Below, one piece after another: positions 43,960 through 52,500 of a stretch of DNA of 55,641 nt. The DNA is from DATBDE01 sp036270095. GTDB lineage: Bacteria; Actinomycetota; Thermoleophilia; Solirubrobacterales; Solirubrobacteraceae. Both the position numbers and the translations under genes were made by a program. The notes beneath the pieces were generated by a model. That model did not search any database. It was not told where the DNA came from and saw only the letters and a program-made list of their open reading frames with translations. Location of the stretch: assembly GCA_036270095.1 (NCBI GenBank), contig DATBDE010000050.1:1-55641 (forward strand), given 5' to 3'. The number at the start of each line of letters is the position of its first letter. Within the stretch, counting starts at the first letter, position 1.

Positions 43960-44378
43960 TCCTGCTCGCCCCAGGCCGTGGCCAGCACCGAGCGCGGGCC
44001 GCCGTGGTCGCGGTGCTCGCACAGGTACACGCCCTGCCACGTGCCCAACGCCAGGCGCCCGTCGGCCACCGGCAGGGTCAGCGCCGGGCCCAGCAGCGAG
44101 GCCTTGATGTGCGCCGGCATGTCGTCGGGGCCCTCGAGCGAGTGGGCCCAGTCGGCGTCCTCGGGCACGGCGCGGCTGAAGTACGTCTCGAAGTCGCGCC
44201 GCACGTCGGGCGACGCGTTCTCGTTCAGGGTCAGCGAGGCCGAGGTGTGGCGGATGAACAGGTGCAGCAGCCCGACCCGCAGCGAGTCGAGCTCGGGCAG
44301 CGCCGAGACCACCTCGCGGGTGATGAGGTGGAAGCCGCGCGCGCGGGCGTCGAACCGGATCTCACGCTGCAGCCACAT
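43956..44378 (-). CDS. YjbQ/UPF0047 family protein
   Basis: A 140-residue protein with the family markers LLHLFIRHTSASLTLNENA, DDMPAHIKASLLG and LGTWQGVYLCEHRDHGG in order; the conserved His and Glu residues form a metal-bound pocket. Family members have been reported to show weak thiamin-phosphate-synthase activity, but the true role is unclear. The start lies 17 nt inside the end of the upstream SDR gene, indicating coupling. Confidence 0.93.
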   Translation of the reverse strand: MWLQREIRFDARARGFHLITREVVSALPELDSLRVGLLHLFIRHTSASLTLNENASPDVRRDFETYFSRAVPEDADWAHSLEGPDDMPAHIKASLLGPALTLPVADGRLALGTWQGVYLCEHRDHGGPRSVLATAWGEQD

Positions 44379-45204
44379 CGCTGAGGCCGACGAGCGCGGC
44401 GCTGCGCTCCCACAGCGCGGCCGCCAGGTCGTCGTCGGCCGCCTGGCCGCTGAGCGCGCGGGGGCGGTTGTCGTCGAAGTAGCGACCGGTCACCTCGCCG
44501 CCGACCGGGTCGGCGGCCACGTACACGATGCGCGCGCCGCCCTTGCGCGGCGAGGCCATGAACGGCGACATGATCCGCCAGGTGATGCCGGCGATCCCGC
44601 CCCGGCCCAGGCGCGTGCGGAGCACGCCTGGATGCAGGCAGTTCGCGGTCACCGAGGTGTGCTCGAGCCGGTGCGCGAGCTCGCGCGTGAAGAGGATGTT
44701 GGCCAGCTTGGAGGTCCCGTAGGCGCGGAAGATCGACCAGCGCCGCTCCATGTCGAGGTCGTCGAGGTCGATGAGGCCTGCGCCGTGAGCGTCGCTGGCC
44801 GTGGTCACCACCCGCGAGGGCGCGGACTCCTGCAGGCGCTCGAGCAGCAGGTTGGTCAGCAGGAACGGCGCGTAGTGGTTGATGGCCATAGTCATCTCGC
44901 GGCCGTCGGGCGAGAGCTTGCGGCTCGAGCGCACGACGCCCGCGTTGTTGACGAGCACGTCGATGCGCGGGTGGCGCTCCAGCACGTCGCCGGCCAAGCG
45001 GCGCACCTCGTCCTGGGAGGCGAAGTCCGCCTGCAGCGGCTCGGCCTTCGAGCCGCGCTTGCGCAGCTCGGCCCCGACGCGCTCGAGGCGCTTCGCGTCG
45101 CGCCCGACCGGCACCACGGTGGCGCCGAGGTCGGCCAGCTGGAGCGCGGCGCTCTCGCCGATGCCCGATGTCGCCCCCGTCACTACGACCACTTTGCCCT
45201 GCAT
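44362..45204 (-). CDS. Short-chain dehydrogenase/reductase (retinol-dehydrogenase-like)
   Basis: A 280-residue SDR with TGATSGIG at residues 9-16, NNAG in VLVNNAGVVRSS, the catalytic serine in VVTTASDAHG, and YGTSK (YxxxK). The order and the C-terminal LHPGVLRTRLGRGG loop are like the retinol-dehydrogenase/WW-domain-oxidoreductase group. The substrate is unknown. Minus-strand TAAGCT lies 9 nt before the ATG and overlaps the stop of the gene upstream. Confidence 0.9.
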   Translation of the reverse strand: MQGKVVVVTGATSGIGESAALQLADLGATVVPVGRDAKRLERVGAELRKRGSKAEPLQADFASQDEVRRLAGDVLERHPRIDVLVNNAGVVRSSRKLSPDGREMTMAINHYAPFLLTNLLLERLQESAPSRVVTTASDAHGAGLIDLDDLDMERRWSIFRAYGTSKLANILFTRELAHRLEHTSVTANCLHPGVLRTRLGRGGIAGITWRIMSPFMASPRKGGARIVYVAADPVGGEVTGRYFDDNRPRALSGQAADDDLAAALWERSAALVGLSDVAAA

Positions 45205-45216
45205 CGCCTCTGCAGC

Positions 45217-45498
45217 TTACGGACCGAGCCACGGCTCCAGCCGTGCCGCGGCCATGTCGACCCGCTCGCCGCGGAAGGGCACGCCCTCGGCCTCGAGCAG
45301 GGCCCGCTGCTTCGCGCCCTTGGCCAGGCTGCCGTCGGCGCGCACGACGCGGAACCAGGGCACGTCGTCGGGGTGGCCGCGCGCCAGCACGGTGCCGGTG
45401 AATCGCGGCGCACCGGGGGAGAGGTCGCCGTAGGTGCGCACGTAGCCGGGCGGTATGGCCCGGATCGCGTCGAGGATCGTCTGGGGGGCGGGCGGCAC
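45217..45498 (-). CDS. Alkyltransferase-like protein (ATL)
   Basis: A 93-residue protein equal to the DNA-binding domain of O6-alkylguanine-DNA alkyltransferase. The active-site PCHRV is replaced by VPWFRVV: tryptophan stands in for the acceptor cysteine, the hallmark of ATL proteins, which bind alkylated guanine and hand the lesion to nucleotide excision repair. IPPGYVRTYGDLS and the arginine-finger region are present. The GTG at 45498 is preferred, since an ATG at 45531 would overlap the divergent gene. Confidence 0.85.
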   Translation of the reverse strand: MPPAPQTILDAIRAIPPGYVRTYGDLSPGAPRFTGTVLARGHPDDVPWFRVVRADGSLAKGAKQRALLEAEGVPFRGERVDMAAARLEPWLGP

Positions 45499-45503
45499 GC
45501 GGG

Positions 45504-45509
45504 TAGTGT
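45504..45509 (+). promoter_or_regulatory. TAGTGT -10 hexamer before the TIR-like gene
   Basis: TAGTGT ends 8 nt before the GTG at 45518 and supports that start over an upstream ATG at 45455 inside the ATL gene. Confidence 0.45.
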
Positions 45510-45517
45510 CGCGTGCC

Positions 45518-46237
45518 GTGCCCTTCCACATCGAGCTGCACGCCAGCGGCCTGCGCGCTGCTCACGCGTTCAACCTGTCCGAGGCAGAGCTGCGCCAGCA
45601 GCTGCTCGAGCCCTGGGCGCGCGGCGACCTCGTCTCGCTCGGCGATCGCCTGTGGGATCCCGCCAAGTGCCGGCTGACCGTGCTCGAGGGGCCGCAGCTC
45701 GACCCCTCCGACCTGTCCTACGGGCAGGGCTGGAACAACGCGAGCAAGCGGTCGACCGACGTGACCGCCCGCGTCCTGGCCGCCCGGCCGCCGCCGGCCC
45801 CGCCGGCGCCGCGGCCCGCAGCCGGGACCGCCGTCGCCGTCCTCGGCGCCGCGGAGCCCATGCGCGCGTTCCTGGCCGCCCTCGGCCTGCAGCCGGTCGA
45901 CTGGGCCGTGGTGCGCGCCGAGCTGCTCGCGCTGGCCGCTGTGGCGGGCACGGGGCCGCCGCCGGCGCTCGGCGCCGCCGCGGCGGTGGTGGTGCTGGAC
46001 GCGACCGGCCCGCCCGGGCTCGAGCTCGGGCTCGCGCTCGGCGGTTTCGGCGGCCGGGCGATCCTGACCCAGGCCGGCGAAGCCCCGGTCCCGGCCGAGC
46101 TCGCCGGCCTGGGGGTGCTGCGCCTCGACGCCGGCGGCGCCGCGCCCCTGCACGCGCTGGCGCAGCGCCTGCGCGCCGCGGGGTGCGCGGTTGCGCCCGC
46201 CGAGGGCTGGGACGACCCCGAGCGGTTCAGCCGCTGA
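45518..46237 (+). CDS. Two-domain protein with a degenerate TIR-like C-terminal domain
   Basis: A 239-residue protein. The N-terminal 75 residues (HAFNLSEAELRQQLLEPWARG, then LEGPQLDPSDLSYGQGW) form a compact domain I recall from actinobacterial proteins. A proline-rich linker (residues about 85-105) joins it to a domain resembling the TIR-like fold of Pfam PF10137: MRAFLAALGLQPVDW, AAAVVVLD, then PGLELGLALGGFGGRAILTQ and LAQRLRAAGCAV. The ELG glutamate sits where NAD-cleaving TIRs keep theirs, but the RxNVxFE lead-in is reduced. It may sense or hydrolyse a nucleotide; this rests on pattern memory only. Its 3' end overlaps the convergent stress-protein gene by 11 bp. Confidence 0.6.
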   Translation: MPFHIELHASGLRAAHAFNLSEAELRQQLLEPWARGDLVSLGDRLWDPAKCRLTVLEGPQLDPSDLSYGQGWNNASKRSTDVTARVLAARPPPAPPAPRPAAGTAVAVLGAAEPMRAFLAALGLQPVDWAVVRAELLALAAVAGTGPPPALGAAAAVVVLDATGPPGLELGLALGGFGGRAILTQAGEAPVPAELAGLGVLRLDAGGAAPLHALAQRLRAAGCAVAPAEGWDDPERFSR

Positions 46238-46901
46238 ACGCGAGCGTGCTGCCGGTGGGCAGCACGATGACCGGCACCATCGCCTCGTCGAGGCGCCCGC
46301 GGACCGCCGAGGTCAGCTGGACGTGCCCCGCGGGCGAGTCGGGGCGCGAGGCGAGCACGAGCACGTCGGCTCCTTCCGGGCTGGCGCCGACCTCACCCCC
46401 GAGCTTCTGCGCGAGCCCCGTGGCGACGGCTTGGGCCTGCTCACCCCCGTCGTGGGCCACCGAGGCGAGCGCGCGGATGCGCGTATCGCTCCACCCGCGC
46501 ATCCCCGCCGGGGCCAGCGCGATGGCGGACTCCCCGCCGTCGAGCAAGCGCTCGGCCGACGCACCCGCTTGGACGTGGCCGTCCGGCGTGCGGTACTCCG
46601 AGCCGAAGACGATCAGATCGGTGCCGAGGTCGGCGGCGAGCATCGCGAGCCCCTCCGGGGTGGAGGCGCTGAGCACGACGTGGCGCTCGGCCTCGGGCGG
46701 TCCCAGCAGGGCGGCGCCGGCATGGAGCAGGCGCGCGGCCTTCTGGCGCTCCACCACCTCGCGGCCCTCCACGGGCTCGGCGGCGTGGCGGACGTAGGCG
46801 AGCGACACCTCCGCGCCGGCGCGGCGCAGCAGGCGGCCGAGCGCGATGGCGTCGGCGTCGTTGTCGGTTCCGTCGTAGGAGACGATTGCGCTCACGGTCA
46901 T
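46227..46901 (-). CDS. Universal stress protein family protein
   Basis: A 224-residue protein. The N-terminal USP domain (residues about 1-140) starts SAIVSYDGTDNDADAIALGRLL and has the LGTDLIVFGSEYRTPDGHV and GGESAIALAP segments, with an ATP-loop-like GS..RTPDGHVQ. The remaining 80 residues look like a shortened second USP unit ending VPVIVLPTGSTL. The ATG at 46901 is preferred over the GTG at 46913. Role: generic stress or nucleotide-linked regulation. Confidence 0.82.
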   Translation of the reverse strand: MTVSAIVSYDGTDNDADAIALGRLLRRAGAEVSLAYVRHAAEPVEGREVVERQKAARLLHAGAALLGPPEAERHVVLSASTPEGLAMLAADLGTDLIVFGSEYRTPDGHVQAGASAERLLDGGESAIALAPAGMRGWSDTRIRALASVAHDGGEQAQAVATGLAQKLGGEVGASPEGADVLVLASRPDSPAGHVQLTSAVRGRLDEAMVPVIVLPTGSTLAFSG

Positions 46902-46988
46902 GGCGGCGGGCACCGTGTCACATCCCCGGGGGCGGCGGTTAGGACCGGGTGTACAAAGAAGTGCGGCCCGGTATGGGCACGCTGTCGG

Positions 46989-47303
46989 TCAGAGCAGCCC
47001 GGCTCGGCGACAGTCGGCGCGGATCGCGCGCGAGGGCGGGTCCTCGCCGGTCTCGTGCCGCGTGCAGATGCCCTTGGCCCGAGCGCCGCACGCGTCCACC
47101 GGCGTGGCGCCCATGACGCCGGGCACGATCGCGTAGATGCAGCCGGGCGCCGGGGCAGGCCGGTCGTTGCCGATGGTGCTGAGCACCAGCACCAGCACGG
47201 TGGCCAGCGTGGCCAGCGCGGCCACCAGGACCACCGCGCGCTCGCGCCGCGTGAGACGACGCATGGGGGTGTTGACCCGTTCCCAATGCCCTTCGAGAGG
47301 CAT
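46989..47303 (-). CDS. Small single-pass membrane protein of unknown function
   Basis: A 104-residue protein with a basic N-terminus, one membrane helix (VVLVAALATLATVLVLVLST) and a short outside domain with four cysteines (PGCIYA, VDACGA, GICTRH, ADCRRA). The last pair and the spacing suggest two disulfides. The ATG at 47303 is chosen because minus-strand TACCCT (47317-47312) is 8 nt before it; a later ATG at 47264 would also keep the helix. Unrecognised family, divergent from the ammonium transporter. Confidence 0.6.
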   Translation of the reverse strand: MPLEGHWERVNTPMRRLTRRERAVVLVAALATLATVLVLVLSTIGNDRPAPAPGCIYAIVPGVMGATPVDACGARAKGICTRHETGEDPPSRAIRADCRRAGLL

Positions 47304-47481
47304 GATCCGGCAGGGTAAACGCCGCGCTGACGTGCGGTTGGTACCGCGTGGCGAATTGTTCTGACCGATCTTTGGCCCTCTGTACAAGGGCGTGACGGAC
47401 CCCCGGCGGCACCCTTTCGTCCGCAACTGGGACGCGGCAGCTGCTGTCGCTGCCCACGATCAGAAAGGAACGCACCGGGCT
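47304..47481. promoter_or_regulatory. Ammonium transporter upstream region
   Basis: This, the longest gap in the window, holds minus-strand TACCCT (47317-47312) for the small membrane protein, a stem GGCAGC (47436-47441) / GCTGCC (47449-47454) and the ribosome site AAAGGA (47464-47469) before the transporter ATG. No convincing -35/-10 pair for the transporter and no tRNA-like fold was seen. Confidence 0.4.
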
Positions 47482-48843
47482 ATGGATCTGCATTGGTTGA
47501 GTCCAGGGGACAACTCGTGGCAGATGACTGCCGCGACGCTCGTCGGTTTGATGAGCGTCCCCGGACTCGTCGTGTTGTACGGCGGGGTGATGCAGAAGCG
47601 CTGGTCGGTCAACTCGATGATGATGGCGTTCGTCGCCTTCGCCCTCGTGTTGGTCGTCTGGGTGCTCTACGGCTTCAAGATGGGCTTCGGCTCGCCCGTC
47701 CACCTCTTCGGGGCCGACCATGGCTTCTTCGCCAACTTCATTGGCGAGCCCGGGTCGATTCTGAACAGCAACGCACTGCTGAACCAGGGGAACATCCCCA
47801 ACGTCGGCAAGGTCGTGTTCCCGCAGTCGACGCTTGCGTACTTCCAGATCGTGTTCGCGGCGATAACGCCGATTCTCGCGCTGGGGTCGGTCCTGGGCCG
47901 CTTCAACTTCAAGGCCTGGATCCCCTACGTGATCATCTGGACGAGCGTCGTCTACACGGTCAACGCCTTCCTGATCTGGGGCGGCGGCTACTTCGCGCAG
48001 CACGGCGCCCTGGACTTCTCTGGCGGGTACGTCATCCACCTGTCCGCCGGCGTGTCGGGCTTCGTCGCCGCTGCGGTCATCGGGCCGAGGCTCCAGCGCG
48101 ACCGTGAGGTCGACGCCCCGAACAACCTGGCCATGGTCGCGGTGGGCGCGGGCCTGCTGTGGCTGGGCTGGAACGGGTTCAACGGCGGCGATCCGTACCT
48201 CGCCAACAACGTCGCCTCGGCGGCGATCCTGAACACCAACCTGTGCACGGCGATTGCGTTCCTCGTGTGGATCGCGTGGGACTACATCACCGGGCGCAAG
48301 CCGAGCTTGATCGGCAGTGTCAACGGCATGATCACCGGCCTGGTGGCCATCACCCCGGCCGCCGGCTTCGTGAACGGCTGGGGCGCGATCGTGATCGGCG
48401 TCATCGCCTCCACGATCGTCTACTTCGCGCTCAACTACCTGAGCCGCGTGGCCCCGTTCCGGAACGTCGACGACACGCTGGGCGTGGTCTACACGCACGG
48501 GTTCGCCGGGCTCGCCGGCGGCCTGCTGACGGGCATCTTTGCCAACTCGGCGATGGGCTCGGCGCCGGGCCTGATCTCCGGTGACGGCGCGCACCTGCTC
48601 GGGTGGCAGGCGCTCACGGCCCTGTGGGTGATCCTGTTCACGGCGATTGCCACGTTCGTGATCCTGAAGCTCATCGGGCTGGTCGTTCCGCTGCGGATGA
48701 AGGAAGCGGACATGGAGCAGGGCGACATCGCGGTCCACGGCCACGAGGTCTACCCCTCCGACGTGCCGTCGCTGGGCTATCCGTCCGGTGCGCCGGCGCC
48801 ACCGCCGGTGGCGGAACCGACCGCGGCGGGCGGAAGCGCGTAA
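47482..48843 (+). CDS. amt: Ammonium transporter (Amt family)
   Basis: A 453-residue channel with about eleven membrane helices. The pore signature regions are present: PGLVVLYGGVMQKRWSVNSMMM after the first helix, the HLSAGVSGFVAA segment with the first pore histidine, WNGFNGGDPYLANN, and the second pore histidine in GVVYTHGFAGLAGG. The C-terminal tail (residues about 415-453) is longer than usual and proline-rich. The ATG at 47482 has AAAGGA twelve nt upstream; a GTG at 47392 would add an unlikely hydrophilic leader. No glnK lies next to it, so control must come from elsewhere. Confidence 0.95.
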   Translation: MDLHWLSPGDNSWQMTAATLVGLMSVPGLVVLYGGVMQKRWSVNSMMMAFVAFALVLVVWVLYGFKMGFGSPVHLFGADHGFFANFIGEPGSILNSNALLNQGNIPNVGKVVFPQSTLAYFQIVFAAITPILALGSVLGRFNFKAWIPYVIIWTSVVYTVNAFLIWGGGYFAQHGALDFSGGYVIHLSAGVSGFVAAAVIGPRLQRDREVDAPNNLAMVAVGAGLLWLGWNGFNGGDPYLANNVASAAILNTNLCTAIAFLVWIAWDYITGRKPSLIGSVNGMITGLVAITPAAGFVNGWGAIVIGVIASTIVYFALNYLSRVAPFRNVDDTLGVVYTHGFAGLAGGLLTGIFANSAMGSAPGLISGDGAHLLGWQALTALWVILFTAIATFVILKLIGLVVPLRMKEADMEQGDIAVHGHEVYPSDVPSLGYPSGAPAPPPVAEPTAAGGSA

Positions 48844-48878
48844 CGCCGCACCGACACGCACGACTGGTGGAGCTGGCC

Positions 48879-48884
48879 TACCCT
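48879..48884 (+). promoter_or_regulatory. TACCCT -10 hexamer, leaderless methyltransferase
   Basis: TACCCT ends 7 nt before the GTG at 48892. Confidence 0.5.
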
Positions 48885-48891
48885 CGCGGGG

Positions 48892-49485
48892 GTGGGCCAG
48901 TTCCATTTCGTGCCCGAGGAATACCTCGCGCTCATCCGCGCCGAGGTGCCGGACTACGACCGGGTCCAGGACGAGGTCGCGGCGGCCACGGAGGGCGTCG
49001 CGGCCCGGGCGGTGCTCGAGCTCGGGGTGGGCACCGGCGAGACCGCGCGGCGGGTGCTGGCGCGCCATCCCGGCGCCCGGCTGGTGGGCGTGGACGAGAG
49101 CGAGGAGATGCTCGCGGCCGCCGGCGCCGCGCTGGCCGACGGTGACGTCGACTGGCGCCGGGGCCGCTTCCAGGATCCGCTCCCGCCCGGCCCGTTCGAC
49201 CTCGTCGTCTCCGTCTTCGCCATCCACCACCTCGACGCCCCCGGGAAGGCCGACCTGTTCGCGCGCCTGGCGGCGGTGCTCGTGCCGGGAGCGCGGTTCG
49301 TCTTCGCCGACGTGGTCGTGCCCGAGGACCCGGCCGACGCGGTCACGCCGCTGGACGCCGGCTACGACCTCCCCGACACGGTGCCCGACCAGCTGCGCTG
49401 GCTGGCCGACGCCGGTTTCGACGCGCGGGCGACCTGGGCGCGGCGCGACGTGGCGGTGATCCGGGCCGACTACCCGGTCGCGTAG
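48892..49485 (+). CDS. Class I SAM-dependent methyltransferase
   Basis: A 197-residue enzyme with AdoMet loop VLELGVGTGETARR (near residue 43), the acidic residue in LVGVDESEEML, and motif IV FDLVVSVFAIHHLD. The substrate is unknown. The frame begins VGQFHFVPEEYLALIRAEVPDYD, a common lead for this Methyltransf_12/25 group. It converges on the oxoglutarate dehydrogenase gene, leaving 28 bp between stops. Confidence 0.9.
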   Translation: MGQFHFVPEEYLALIRAEVPDYDRVQDEVAAATEGVAARAVLELGVGTGETARRVLARHPGARLVGVDESEEMLAAAGAALADGDVDWRRGRFQDPLPPGPFDLVVSVFAIHHLDAPGKADLFARLAAVLVPGARFVFADVVVPEDPADAVTPLDAGYDLPDTVPDQLRWLADAGFDARATWARRDVAVIRADYPVA

Positions 49486-49513
49486 GGGCGCAGAGGCGGC
49501 TCGGCGGCGGCGC

Positions 49514-52500
49514 TCAGCGCTGGCCCGGCGGCTTCTTGGGATACATCGACACCGGGATGTCCAGGTCCAGCGCGGTGCGGATGATCCGGCTCTGCTCCTG
49601 GATGTGGGCGGCGGGGTAGCCCTCGCCCGGCGAGGCGCGCTCGGGGCGCCCGATGTAGCCGAAGTCGAGCTGCTCGGGAAGGATCTGCATCAGGCGCGGG
49701 GACATGAAGGCGCGCGCGCCCATGTTGCGCGGCTCCTCCTGCACCCACGTCACCTCGCGCAGGTTCGGATAGCTGTTGACGAGCTCGAGCAGGTGGCCCT
49801 GTGGGAACGGGTAGAGCAGCTCGACGCGCCCGACGGCGATGCCGTCCTTGCCCTCGCGGTCGGCGTGGCCAACGAGGTCGTAGTAGATCTTGCCCGTGCA
49901 GAGGATCAGCCGGGTGATCTTCTCGATGTCCACCCGGGGCTCGGCCAGCACCGGGTAGAACTGCGTGTCGGAGAGGTGCTGGACGCGGTTGGTGGCCTGG
50001 GGCAGGCGCAGCAGCGACTTCGGGGTCATGATCACCAGCGGCCGCTGCTTGGCGATGCGCGCCTGGCGGCGCAGCAGGTGGAAGTACTGGGCGGGCGTCG
50101 TGAGGTTGGCCACGCGGATGTTGCCCTCGGCGGCCAGCTGCAGGAAGCGCTCCAGGCGCGCGCTGGAGTGCTCGGGCCCGGCGCCCTCGTAGCCGTGCGG
50201 CAGCAGCAGGGTCAGGCGCGAGGTCTGCCCCCACTTGGCCAGACCGGAGACGATGAACTGGTCCACGACGACCTGGGCGCTGTTGAGGAAGTCGCCGAAC
50301 TGCGCCTCCCAGAGCACGAGCGTCTCTGGCGACTCCTGCGAGTACCCGTACTCGAAGCCCAGGCAGGCCATCTCCGACAGCGGTGAGTTGTGGAGCTCGA
50401 ACGGCGCCTGCGCGCTGGGCAGGTTCTGCACCGGCGAGTGCTCGCGCCCGCTCTTGTGGTCGTGCAGGACCATGTGGCGCTGCGAGAACGTGCCGCGCTG
50501 CGTGTCCTGGCCGGTCAGGCGCACCGGCGTGCCCTCGGTGATCAGCGAGCCGACGGCCAGCGCCTCGGCGTGGCCCCAGTCGATGCCGCCCTCGTCGCCC
50601 AGCGCCTCGCGCCGGCGCTCGAGCTGGCGGGCCAGCTTCGGGTTGGTCTCGAAGCCCTCGGGCAGGCGCAGCAGCTCCTCGTTGAGCGCGCGCAGCTGCT
50701 CCACCGGCACCGCCGTCTCGACGTCCGGCGACGGCGTGCGGTCGAGCTGGTACTCGCCCGTGTGGTGCTCGATCTCCGCTGCGGCCTCGATGCGGTCCTT
50801 GAGCTCGGCGTGGCGGGCCGACAGCGTGCCCCACACCTCGGCGTCCAGCGCCTCGACGTCGTCCTTGGTCACGACGCCCTCGGCGATGAGCTGCTCGGCG
50901 TAGATCTCCCGCGCGCGCTTGTGCTCCTTGATCGCGCGGTACATCTCGGGCTGCGTGTAGCTGGGCTCGTCGGCCTCGTTGTGGCCGAAGCGGCGGTAGC
51001 CGATGAGGTCGATGAGCACGTCGTGGCCGAACTCCTCGCGGAAGGCGAAGGCCAGGTGCACGGCGGCCAGGCACGCCTCCACCGCGTCGGCGTTGACGTG
51101 GATGATGGGGACGTCGAAGCCCTTGGCCAGGTCGGACGCCCACCGGGTCGAGCGCGCGTCCTCGGTGTCGGTGGTGAAGCCGACCTGGTTGTTGGTGATG
51201 AGATGGAGGCTGCCGCCGACGCTGTAGCCGTCGAGCGCCTGCAGGTTCAGGGTCTCGCTGACCACGCCCTGGGCCGGGAAGGCCGCGTCGCCGTGGATGA
51301 CGACCGGCAACGCGGCGTCGGTGTCGTGGCGGGCGTGCGGGCCCTCGCGCGCGGTCTGGGCCGCGCGGGTGGCGCCCTCGACCACGGGCGAGACGTACTC
51401 GAGGTGCGAGGGGTTGGACTCGAGCCGCACGAGGATCGACTTGCCGTCGCGCAGCTCATAGGAGCCGTCGGCGCCGTGGTGGTACTTGACATCGCCGGTG
51501 CCGCCCTGCGGGATCGTGGTCACCGCCTCGAGCGTCTGGGCGCCCTCGAACTCGGCGAAGATCGTCTCGTAGGCGCGGCCGAGGTTGTGGGCGAGCACGT
51601 TCAGCCGACCTCTGTGCGCCATCCCGATCACGACTTCCCGCGCCCCCACGCCGCCCGAGAGCTGGATGAGCTCGTCGAGCATGGGGACGGTCATGTCCAG
51701 GCCCTCGATCGAGAACTGCTTCTGGCCCAGGTAGGCCTTGTGCAGGAAGCGCTCGAGCGCGTCGACCTTGATCAGGCGCCGCAGCAGCCAGCGCTTGCGG
51801 TCGGCGGCCAGCGGCTGGCGGAACGCGCTGGACTCGATCTTCTCCCGCAGCCACACGCGCTGGCGGTGCGAGGAGATGTGCTCGATCTCGTACGCGATCG
51901 GACCGCAGTAGACCTCGCGCAGGCGCGGCAGCGCGTCCTCGAGCGTGTCGCCGGGCACGTACATGCGCAGGATGTGCGCCGGGATCTGGCGCATGAGCTC
52001 GGGCGTGAGGCTGAGCGGCTCGGGGTCGAGCGCCGGGTCGCCGCCGGCGTCGTTGAGCCCGAGCGGGTCGAGCTTGGCGGCCAGGTGGCCGTGCGTGCGG
52101 TGGGCTTTCAGGAGGGAGGTTGCGGCTTGCACCGCCTGCAGGAGCTCTTCGCTCGGTGCTTCCGGGGCCGTGGGCGTTGGGCGTTGGGCTGGCGCCGCGG
52201 CTTGGAGGGTCGGCTTGGGCGGCTGCGGCGTCGGTCCGAGCTCCACGGCCAAGCTCGAGAACACGTCCTCGTAGAACCCCTCCTGCCCGTCCAGCAGGGC
52301 CTCGATGCGGCCGAGGAAGCGCCCCGACTCCGCGCCCTGGATGATCCGGTGGTCATAGGTCGAGGTCATGGTCATGACCTTCTCGGCCCCGATGAGCTCG
52401 CCCACGTTGCCCAGCCCGACCGGGTAGGCGATCGAGCCGGCGGCGACGATCGTGCCCTGTCCGACCATCAGCCGCGGGACCGAGCCGACCGTGCCGAGGC

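Noticed and set aside
47341..47400. A GlnR-like box (GTACC...GAATT) upstream of the ammonium transporter
   Set aside because: The spacing and second half-site do not fit the GTnAC-n6-GAAAC consensus well enough to call.
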